From positions 1 through 6,758 of the forward strand of contig JALVRI010000105.1 of NCBI GenBank assembly GCA_027031325.1: a stretch of DNA of 6,758 nucleotides, written 5' to 3'. The notes under the pieces were generated by a model that was given only the letters and a program-made list of their open reading frames with translations, was not told the origin of the DNA and ran no database searches. Of this stretch, positions 1 to 4,648 are shown piece by piece. Position 1 is the stretch's first letter, and every line of letters starts with the position of its first letter. The position numbers and the translations under genes were made by a program. This DNA is from Desulfobacteraceae bacterium. Its GTDB lineage: Bacteria > Desulfobacterota > Desulfobacteria > Desulfobacterales > Desulfosarcinaceae.

Positions 1-589
1 CCAGGAAAACAGGCCGTTTGGTCTTGGCCTGGAGTTCTATCAGGAAGCGGGCCGGATCTGTTTTGGCCTTTATGAAGCGGCGGTAGAATTCTCCTTTTTC
101 AACCAGTGGCAGCAAGGCCGTCCTTTGCTGTTCAAGAAGAGCTTTTTCCCAGTAGCCGTCACGAAACGGGTCGCGCCTGCGCCGGTTGCGGGCCAGGAAA
201 TGCGCCGATGCCAGCATGCTTCGCAGAATCCGGCTTACGGGCTGAAAGGCGATGAAACGGTAATTGAAACCCAGCTCCGGCACGGGCAGATGTTTTTGGC
301 GCATTCGGGTGTGGTAAAAATAGAACTCGAAGTAGCTTTTGTACTTGATGGTATATACGATTACGGCGTCCTTGGGCAGGGTCCTGATAAGGGCCAGTTG
401 TTCATCGCTGAAAGTAATTCCCCCGAAGAGGCGTTCCAGAATCCAGGGAACCAGGCCGGTCCGGGACGGGAGCATGTTAAGGAAATGGTGGTGGGAGTTG
501 CCCAGTATGCGCATTGTCAGGGAATCGGTCTTTCCGGATATGTCTGCCTCTGAAACGTCCGCCTTCTTGGGGTTCTTTTTTTGTAACAT
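1..589 (-). CDS. PlsB-like glycerol-3-phosphate acyltransferase, N-terminal part (runs off left edge)
   Basis: An open frame reads leftwards from ATG at 589 to the window edge without a stop, giving 196 residues of a longer protein. The segment around residues 72-127 (LPKDAVIVYTIKYKSYFEFY, then a run of basic and aromatic residues ending near RILRSML) and the segment FYRRFIKAKTDP at 169-180 resemble the N-terminal region of class I glycerol-3-phosphate acyltransferases of the PlsB family as found in Desulfobacterota. Such enzymes put the first acyl chain on sn-glycerol 3-phosphate at the inner membrane, starting phospholipid synthesis. The catalytic HX4D motif would lie beyond the edge, so activity cannot be judged. 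The start is not certain: the purine-rich stretch GAGGAAGG sits about 28 bases upstream of the ATG, too far for a normal ribosome site, and the only earlier in-frame alternative before a stop is ATT at 598. Family call is by recall of sequence pattern; other acyltransferase-fold lipid enzymes are possible. Confidence 0.8.
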   Translation of the reverse strand, partial: MLQKKNPKKADVSEADISGKTDSLTMRILGNSHHHFLNMLPSRTGLVPWILERLFGGITFSDEQLALIRTLPKDAVIVYTIKYKSYFEFYFYHTRMRQKHLPVPELGFNYRFIAFQPVSRILRSMLASAHFLARNRRRRDPFRDGYWEKALLEQQRTALLPLVEKGEFYRRFIKAKTDPARFLIELQAKTKRPVFL

Positions 590-657
590 TTTATCAATTA
601 ACCGGCTGAATTGTTTCCTTCCTCACCTTGTCCTGATTTAACCAACTTACATTATTA

Positions 658-692
658 TTGATATTTGTTTTGGCTAAATTTTTATATAAAAT
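658..692 (+). promoter_or_regulatory. Promoter-like sequence before the candidate small RNA
   Basis: TTGATA at 658-663 lies 19 bases before TATATA at 683-688, and TTGTTT at 665-670 lies 16 bases before TAAAAT at 687-692. Either pair could act as a sigma-70 type -35/-10 with transcription starting near 695-700. The whole stretch is AT-rich, so chance matches are likely. The same region must also hold the promoter of the acyltransferase gene, which points the other way. Confidence 0.35.
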
Positions 693-694
693 TT

Positions 695-800
695 GAAACT
701 ATCAGAATAAGGATGCGATTGCAACCGTCTAACCCGCCTGTTCGGCGATTGACGGTTCAAGCGTTAAGGGCTTCAAGCCAAACGCCACGGGCGTCTTTTT
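695..800 (+). ncRNA. Candidate small RNA or orphan leader with terminator
   Basis: The plus strand can fold into a 7-base-pair stem AACCGTC (723-729) with GACGGTT (751-757), capped by an inner CGCC (735-738) / GGCG (744-747) stem. It ends with ACGCC (782-786) / GGCGT (790-794) followed by CTTTTT (795-800). A second pairing, GCGTT (761-765) with AACGC (781-785), uses the left arm of the terminator stem, so the two hairpins exclude each other as in an attenuator. Nothing on the plus strand downstream is a gene; the next gene converges from the right. A free small RNA therefore fits better than a cis-acting leader. No known RNA family was recognised. Orientation rests on the T-tract, since the stems also fold on the minus strand, where they would lie in the acyltransferase leader. 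Confidence 0.4.
782..800 (+). terminator. Short Rho-independent terminator
   Basis: A 5-base-pair GC-rich stem, ACGCC with GGCGT, around a 3-base loop is followed by C and five T. The stem is short, so strength is uncertain, but the shape is canonical and it ends the candidate small RNA. Confidence 0.5.
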
Positions 801-924
801 GAGATGGAATATTCTGAAAAATAGCTATCTGGAGGATGTTAGGTCGGTTTGCCGCCTGCCACTCAAACGGGCTTTATCAAGAAAGCATGACTGGCCAGAC
901 AGGACCAACCTGGCGCCCATCATT

Positions 925-957
925 GGGGGGGGGAGGGCTGGGTTGGGTGCCAGCCCT
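925..957. other. G-quadruplex motif overlapping a hairpin, just past the DUF1638 stop
   Basis: On the plus strand nine G (925-933) are followed by three more GGG tracts at 935-937, 940-942 and 945-947 with loops of 1, 2 and 2 bases, which meets the usual quadruplex pattern. The same bases are part of a perfect 8-base-pair hairpin, AGGGCTGG (934-941) with CCAGCCCT (950-957). It lies 22-54 bases beyond the stop codon of the minus-strand DUF1638 gene. There is no T-tract on the minus strand, so it is not a standard terminator, although the G-rich strand would be the template for that gene. Confidence 0.6.
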
Positions 958-978
958 GGATAATGGGGAAGGACCCGC

Positions 979-1632
979 CTATCCCAACAGTATCTTCGCC
1001 TGTTGGATCAAGAGGTTTTTGAAACGATCAAGGGTTATGGCATAAGGGATGATCGGAATTCCCATCCAGTCGGAATACTCAAGGAATTCTTCAGGCTTTT
1101 CCTCCATGTATTTTTCGGTGTACCCGATTGCGTCGAGGACGATTGCGCCTCCGGTGTGTTTGGGAAAGTTTTCGTTGGCGATGCCTTTGTCCCAACCGGC
1201 AAAAACCTGGCGCCGGAATTTGATCCATCCCGGTGTCATCCACCATACAGGTTCTCCGCCGGCCACTTCCTGGGCAATACGATCGCGTTCATCCTCGCCG
1301 GCGAGCATGTCCATACAATGAGTGGCGTCTATCCTGACGACACCCGGGCCTTGCTCCTGGATGATTGTTTGCATCCGGCGCTGGGGCTCATCCACGTTGA
1401 CGTAACAGAATTTACCGCCGTATATTACCAGGACCTTGTCGGTTTTTGTTTTGGCCTTGTTGATACGGCTCACGAGCTGACGTTCCAGTTCCGGAATATC
1501 CTGGTGCAAACCAGGGGTGGTATAATAGATGTGGGAGCTGTCGAGAAAACCTTGTTCTTTGAGAAAATTGAGCTCCAAGCTCAAAGTACCACAGCTTACG
1601 ATTGCTATATCGGCAAAAGAAATTGAAGACAT
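979..1632 (-). CDS. DUF1638 family protein
   Basis: This 217-residue protein matches the DUF1638 pattern: an early SCGTL motif (Cys14), a YGGKFC stretch after a hydrophobic strand (residues 71-76), THCMDMLAG (His105, Cys106) and the typical WWMTPGWIKF (130-139). The biochemical role of the family is not established. From memory, members are frequent in methanogens and anaerobic bacteria, sometimes near corrinoid methyltransferase genes, none of which is in this window. Cys14, Cys76, His105 and Cys106 are candidates for binding a metal or cofactor; this is inference. No signal peptide or membrane segment is seen, so it should be cytoplasmic. ATG at 1632 is preceded by AAAGGA at a good distance. 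It begins 28 bases after the thioredoxin stop on the same strand, so the two genes very likely form one operon. The stop is TAG. Confidence 0.83.
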   Translation of the reverse strand: MSSISFADIAIVSCGTLSLELNFLKEQGFLDSSHIYYTTPGLHQDIPELERQLVSRINKAKTKTDKVLVIYGGKFCYVNVDEPQRRMQTIIQEQGPGVVRIDATHCMDMLAGEDERDRIAQEVAGGEPVWWMTPGWIKFRRQVFAGWDKGIANENFPKHTGGAIVLDAIGYTEKYMEEKPEEFLEYSDWMGIPIIPYAITLDRFKNLLIQQAKILLG

Positions 1633-1660
1633 TGGATTTTCCTTTCTATGAACCAGCCTT

Positions 1661-1990
1661 TCAGGATTTGGCCGCCAAGATCATCTCAATGGCCGCAGTA
1701 AGGCTGGATAGGGTTTGAAGTCCTAACAAACGCTTTCGTTCCTGACCGTCTTTGTAAATAATAATGGTGGGTATGCTCTGGATTCCGAGGGCCAAGGCGA
1801 TCTTGCGGTTTTCATCGATATCGAGCCGGGCAACCGAGGCCCTGCCCCGATAGATTTTTTCCAGCTGCTTCAGGGTAGGCTCGAAATTCCGGCAGGGAAG
1901 GCACCAGCTGGCATAAAAATCCACCAGCATGACACCTTGCGGTAGTTGAAAAGGAAATTGCGGCAGGTATTGAGAGTTTCTCTGCGCCAT
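1661..1990 (-). CDS. Thioredoxin with WCLPC active site
   Basis: A 109-residue protein of normal thioredoxin length. The active site is WCLPC (Trp29, Cys30, Cys33), the buried acid of the LVDFYASWC strand is Asp24, and the cis-proline loop is SIPT (Pro74). It should reduce disulfides of cytoplasmic partners; no signal peptide is present. The dipeptide between the cysteines is Leu-Pro rather than Gly-Pro of classical thioredoxin, and this dipeptide is known to tune redox potential, so a dedicated partner is possible. The start at 1990 (ATG) is chosen because AAGGAG stands 8 bases before it. The open frame extends to a TTG at 2125, but the extra 45 residues have no thioredoxin similarity, lack a ribosome site, and would start inside a possible sigma-54 promoter. 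It is the first gene of a unit with the DUF1638 gene and diverges from the sigma-54 activator. Confidence 0.92.
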   Translation of the reverse strand: MAQRNSQYLPQFPFQLPQGVMLVDFYASWCLPCRNFEPTLKQLEKIYRGRASVARLDIDENRKIALALGIQSIPTIIIYKDGQERKRLLGLQTLSSLTAAIEMILAAKS

Positions 1991-2120
1991 CTGCTGGTCT
2001 CCTTGGACTGAAACCCCTGTCAGCTGGCAGCCGGCAGGCAAGTTGATTGTTCCCTGTGTTTTTTCCCCTTTCCGGCCGACCTTTATGCCTTTGACAGGAA
2101 ACTTTATCTGTCGATTAACT

Positions 2121-2136
2121 ATCAATAATTATGCCA
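2121..2136 (-). promoter_or_regulatory. Possible sigma-54 (-24/-12) promoter for thioredoxin-DUF1638
   Basis: Read on the minus strand, TGGCAT, five bases, then TTGAT matches the sigma-54 consensus TGGCAC-N5-TTGCW in spacing and at the -24 GG. The -12 GC is GA here, a real weakness. Its position, orientation and the sigma-54 activator gene next door make it worth listing. It would give a leader of about 120 bases before the ATG at 1990. Confidence 0.35.
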
Positions 2137-2252
2137 GTGAGAACCTTGGGGACGGATATGGTCGAAGCAAAGAGGGTGGAGAATATAATGACCTTTAATT
2201 TTAATTTGTTATCTTGGTTCTTATATATTCCTGAAAAACAGGTTCATTGTTC

Positions 2253-2280
2253 TTGACTTTGGTCCAAGGCAAGTTACGAT
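2253..2280 (+). promoter_or_regulatory. Sigma-70-like promoter of the activator gene
   Basis: TTGACT (2253-2258) and TACGAT (2275-2280) are separated by 16 bases, a near-consensus -35/-10 pair. Transcription would start near 2287, about 58 bases before the ATG of the activator. The -10 overlaps the first arm of the GTTAC/GTAAC repeats, so a protein bound there could repress it. Confidence 0.5.
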
Positions 2281-2318
2281 AAGTTGAGTAACGCAAAGTA
2301 ACGTTAACTGGTTGCAAC
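2273..2318 (+). promoter_or_regulatory. Repeated GTAACG motifs, candidate operator or enhancer sites
   Basis: GTTAC (2273-2277) and GTAAC (2288-2292) form an inverted repeat with a 10-base gap. GTAACG recurs at 2288-2293 and 2298-2303, exactly 10 bases apart, so on one face of the helix. An 8-base palindrome GTTGCAAC follows at 2311-2318. They overlap the activator's own promoter and lie about 160-190 bases upstream of the predicted sigma-54 start, a usual enhancer distance. The binding protein may be the Fis-type domain of the adjacent activator, which is inference. Confidence 0.4.
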
Positions 2319-2344
2319 TGTGACGAAACAAGGTTGGTTCAAAA

Positions 2345-3751
2345 ATGGTAAGCAGTACCCATGAATTGTGGGATAACCGTCTTTTGAGTCAAATCGTCAG
2401 CGCCATGGCCGACGGTGTTTTCACCCTGGATCAAAAAGGCCGGATCTCTTCTTGGAATCCGGCCATGGAGCGGATAACAGGGTACAGTTCTTCCGAGGTT
2501 TTGGGACACACCTGCAGCATATTGCAGTGCAGTCGTTGTTTCGGGAAAGAGTGCCCCAACGGTTTTGAGGCTTGCGGTATCCTTGTCCATGGTAAGGGTG
2601 AGGATAATGAATGTTTTGTGAGGCATCGGGATGGCTATGACGTGCCGGTAATTAAGAGGGCCCGGGCGGTAAGGGATGAACGGGGGAAAATTATCGGGAT
2701 CGTCGAAACCCTGACCGATATGACTGAGCTGAACAAGGCCCGCCGAAAGGTCGAAGAAGCCTACCGCAAGCTGGGAGAGAAATTTTGTTTCGACAAAATA
2801 ATCGGCAAAAGCCGCGCCATGCAGAAGGTTTTCGCGGCCATAGAGGCTGCTGCCGCCAGTAACGCAACCGTTCTTATCCAGGGGGAAAGTGGAACCGGAA
2901 AAGAACTGGTGGCCAGTGCAATCCACTTCAACAGCCTGGTCAAGGATGGCCCCTTCGTGGTGGTCAACTGTTCGGCCTTGCCGGAAACATTGCTCGAAAG
3001 CGAATTGTTCGGACATGCAAAAGGCTCCTTCACCGGTGCCATCAGGGACCGCAAGGGGCGTTTCGAAGAGGCCGACGGGGGAACCATTTTCCTGGACGAA
3101 ATCGGAGAGCTCACCCCCTTGATCCAGGTCAAGCTTTTACGTGTCTTGCAGGAAAGGGAAATAGAAAGGGTTGGGGAATCCAGGCGCCGTAAGGTCAGCA
3201 TCCGGGTAATCGCCGCCACAAACCGCGATCTGTTCAAACTCGTCCAGGAGGGCATGTTTCGCCAGGACCTGTACTATCGTCTAAAGGTTTTCCCGATCTA
3301 CTTGCCTCCTCTCAGGGAGCGCAAGGATGACATCCCTTTGCTGATAAATAATTTCATTGAGGAACAGAACCGCAAAACGGGGAAAAATATCACCGGCTTG
3401 TCTCATCATGCCATGCGTGCCGTCATGGATTACGGGTGGCCCGGCAACGTCCGCGAACTTGAAAACGCGATTGAACACGCTTTTGTGCTTTGTAATGGTC
3501 GGCAGGTGGAACTTGATGATTTGCCTATGGAAATCAGACAGTTGATGATTGAGGTAAAGTGTAACGGGCAATACGATTTTTATCGCAGGCCAACCAGAAA
3601 GCCGGTCAAATTGACCCGCCAGGAACTGTTGCTTTTGCTCGAAGAATGCGGATGGAATAAAGCCGAAGTCGCCCGCAGGGTTGGTTTGAGCCGTACGGCC
3701 ATATGGAAGTACATGAAAAAATGGGACATACCCTTACGGGTCGATACCTGA
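2345..3751 (+). CDS. Sigma-54-dependent transcriptional activator (PAS - AAA+ - Fis HTH)
   Basis: The 468-residue protein has a PAS sensor (about 10-125), a short helical linker (126-147), an AAA+ sigma-54 interaction domain (about 150-385) and a Fis-type DNA-binding domain (about 423-460). Visible motifs are Walker A GESGTGKE (180-187), the sigma-54 contact loop GSFTGA (227-232), Walker B IFLDE (248-252), the arginine-rich FRQDLYYRL region (305-313) and GNVREL (367-372). It uses ATP to open sigma-54 holoenzyme promoters. There is no receiver domain, so it probably senses a signal directly through PAS. The PAS region carries Cys57, 62, 65, 70, 77 and 90, suggesting redox or metal sensing. The usual GAFTGA loop has Ser for Ala. 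The start at ATG 2345 has only a weak AAGG about 12 bases upstream but gives a complete PAS N-terminus. Likely target: the divergent thioredoxin-DUF1638 unit. Confidence 0.96.
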   Translation: MVSSTHELWDNRLLSQIVSAMADGVFTLDQKGRISSWNPAMERITGYSSSEVLGHTCSILQCSRCFGKECPNGFEACGILVHGKGEDNECFVRHRDGYDVPVIKRARAVRDERGKIIGIVETLTDMTELNKARRKVEEAYRKLGEKFCFDKIIGKSRAMQKVFAAIEAAAASNATVLIQGESGTGKELVASAIHFNSLVKDGPFVVVNCSALPETLLESELFGHAKGSFTGAIRDRKGRFEEADGGTIFLDEIGELTPLIQVKLLRVLQEREIERVGESRRRKVSIRVIAATNRDLFKLVQEGMFRQDLYYRLKVFPIYLPPLRERKDDIPLLINNFIEEQNRKTGKNITGLSHHAMRAVMDYGWPGNVRELENAIEHAFVLCNGRQVELDDLPMEIRQLMIEVKCNGQYDFYRRPTRKPVKLTRQELLLLLEECGWNKAEVARRVGLSRTAIWKYMKKWDIPLRVDT

Positions 3752-4035
3752 TGCCTTTTGCCGAGGCCACGGAGGTCGATTGTCCGGCCGGTAGGGGACG
3801 GTAAATTTAATCTTGCGTTGCCACCTGGGATATGGTAATTGAACAGACTTGATTTTTCCGGCGTTTAGCTTGCGGGGTTCGCCTTTAATTTTAACTTACT
3901 CGTTATCACAAACACAATTTTAATGGTGGTTCAGAAGTGACCGTGGTAGTCAGATAGGGCCTCGGGCCATCTGGTCGATCAAGCGATCACTTGAAAAATG
4001 AAATCCCATTTTCAGCCAAAGGAGGAAGATTCTTT
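3752..4035. other. Non-coding region upstream of the small membrane protein gene
   Basis: No gene and no clear terminator for the activator gene is seen in these 284 bases, so readthrough is possible. The first part is ordinary. At 3882-3907 a 13-base sequence plus GTTATC also occurs in the divergent region at 2192-2213. From 3935 the RNA can fold into hairpins right up to the ribosome site. No good -35/-10 pair was found; TTGCGG at 3870-3875 is only a weak candidate. Confidence 0.6.
3935..4014 (+). promoter_or_regulatory. Foldable 5' leader of the small membrane protein gene
   Basis: AAGTGA (3935-3940) can pair with TCACTT (3987-3992). Inside it, GACC (3939-3942) faces GGTC, and CAGAT (3951-3955) pairs with ATCTG around a GGCC/GGCC stem with a TCG loop. 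A second hairpin, TGAAAAATG (3992-4000) with CATTTTCA (4007-4014), stops a few bases before the AAAGGAGG ribosome site. The two share base 3992, so they may compete. This could be a regulatory leader; no known riboswitch class was recognised. Confidence 0.4.
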
Positions 4036-4320
4036 ATGAAAACGTTAATTGGCGGAGCGGTTGCAGCAGTATTAGGACTCATCGGCCTTTCGGTCTGGTT
4101 TGGTGAATTTCTCCAGCTCTTGGCCGGTGCCATTCCGATTATGCTTCTTCTTGGCGGTGGGCTGGCGCTCTATCTGGGATTTGATGAATTGAAAGACACG
4201 TGGAAAAAAGACGATACCGCTGCAAGTGCTTCCGATGACACCGATGACGCTGAAAAGTACAAACAGGAAATAGAAGAACTCAAAAAAGAGATAGAAAACC
4301 TGAAGTCGGAAAAGTCCTGA
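4036..4320 (+). CDS. Small two-helix membrane protein with coiled-coil tail
   Basis: This 94-residue protein has two hydrophobic segments (about 3-22 and 26-48) joined by a tight turn, WFGEF, then an acidic low-complexity stretch (DDTAASASDDTDDAE, 59-73) and a short charged helix with heptad-like spacing (about 74-93). A helical hairpin in the inner membrane with a cytoplasmic tail that could self-associate or bind a partner is the natural reading. The function is not known. The hydrophobic part (IGLSVWFGEFLQLLAGAIPI) has a vague resemblance to small proteins annotated as MamI-like, which is a recalled similarity and not a magnetosome claim. The start is ATG 4036, since AAAGGAGG lies 9-10 bases upstream; a TTG at 3991 in the same frame lies in the leader hairpins. 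It stands alone, with foldable RNA on both sides and its own terminator. Confidence 0.85.
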   Translation: MKTLIGGAVAAVLGLIGLSVWFGEFLQLLAGAIPIMLLLGGGLALYLGFDELKDTWKKDDTAASASDDTDDAEKYKQEIEELKKEIENLKSEKS

Positions 4321-4340
4321 TTTCAGAAAGAGAGCCTGTG

Positions 4341-4505
4341 TGAGCCCTGACGTATCCCGGCTGAGGTGAGCGGCAGGTGGACCGGAACCAACTCTGCCGG
4401 GCTGTACAACCGGCCGGAGAGCACGAAAGCTTACCGGCGAGGGCATGATGTGGTCAAGCGAGGCTGTTGAGATTGCCGAGGGCTTTCAACAGCCTTTCTT
4501 ATTTT
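4341..4505 (+). ncRNA. Candidate structured RNA / structured 3' UTR
   Basis: The plus strand can form a multibranch fold. GCCCT (4344-4348) pairs with AGGGC (4440-4444) as a closing stem. Inside, CCCGGC (4356-4361) pairs with GCCGGG (4396-4401), or alternatively CGGCAG (4371-4376) with CTGCCG (4394-4399). A robust hairpin follows: GCCGG (4413-4417) with CCGGC (4434-4438), continued by AGC/GCT around the loop ACGAAA. The strong terminator at 4461-4505 ends it. It begins about 20 bases after the stop of the small membrane protein, so it may be that gene's 3' region or a separate RNA processed from it. No known family was recognised. Confidence 0.45.
4461..4505 (+). terminator. Strong Rho-independent terminator
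   Basis: A perfect 10-base-pair stem, AGGCTGTTGA (4461-4470) with TCAACAGCCT (4486-4495), has a further GCC/GGC stem inside the loop and is followed by TTTCTTATTTT. It ends the plus-strand transcript of the small membrane protein gene. On the minus strand no T-tract follows, so it does not serve the converging RNase HI gene. Confidence 0.9.
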
Positions 4506-4648
4506 CCCCTTGAGGTGCTTTTTGTCGCTTTGAAGCCGGGGCCACAATTCCTGGCTGAATTTCTCCAGGCCAACCCGCCTTGCCAAACTCCCCCAAACTA
4601 CCACCGAAATGTTGGCGCATTTATTCTGCCGGCCGAAAAGGGTGGCTC

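Larger units (their letters stand above)
590..978. other. Non-coding region between the acyltransferase and DUF1638 genes
   Basis: No convincing gene lies in this 389-base stretch. From 640 to 700 it is very AT-rich and promoter-like. From about 700 to 800 it holds a candidate plus-strand small RNA, listed separately. From 801 to 924 nothing stands out. From 925 to 957 there is a run of nine G, a G-quadruplex motif and a perfect hairpin, listed separately. A 69-codon frame starting at 836 runs into the DUF1638 gene on the other strand and has its GGAGG directly abutting the ATG, so it is not accepted. Confidence 0.7.
1991..2344. other. Divergent control region between thioredoxin and sigma-54 activator genes
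   Basis: This 354-base stretch separates two divergent genes. The part nearest the thioredoxin gene (1991-2120) would be its leader if transcription starts near 2110. The middle (2180-2250) is AT-rich. The right part holds a sigma-70-like promoter for the activator and the GTAACG repeats. An extended thioredoxin frame covers 1991-2125 but is judged non-coding, as explained for that gene. Confidence 0.7.
4321..4648. other. Non-coding region between convergent genes
   Basis: No gene is accepted in these 328 bases; the frame starting at 4467 runs antisense to the RNase HI gene. The left half (4341-4505) is the foldable 3' region and terminator listed separately. The right half (4510-4648) holds an inverted repeat, CTACCACC (4598-4605) with GGTGGTAG (4652-4659), that spans the RNase HI stop and could be a weak end signal on the minus strand, plus CCTGG/CCAGG around 4543-4568. 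Nothing else was seen. Confidence 0.6.

Noticed and set aside
125..553. Plus-strand open frame of 142 codons
   Set aside because: It is antisense to the PlsB-like frame, has no ribosome site and no recognisable family, whereas the minus strand shows a clear acyltransferase pattern.
836..1045. Plus-strand frame of 69 codons starting next to GGAGG
   Set aside because: The GGAGG abuts the ATG with no spacer, the product is low-complexity around the G-run, and it runs into the DUF1638 gene in antisense.
1661..2125. Longer thioredoxin starting from TTG at 2125
   Set aside because: The extra 45 residues show no thioredoxin similarity and no ribosome site; ATG at 1990 with AAGGAG gives the normal length.
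2339..3016. Minus-strand frame of 225 codons inside the activator gene
   Set aside because: It is a shadow of the strongly supported sigma-54 activator, whose motifs are all in the plus frame.
4341..4505. Group II intron, cobalamin riboswitch, 6S RNA or c-di-GMP riboswitch
   Set aside because: Characteristic conserved segments of these RNAs were looked for by eye and not found; only generic pairing is seen.
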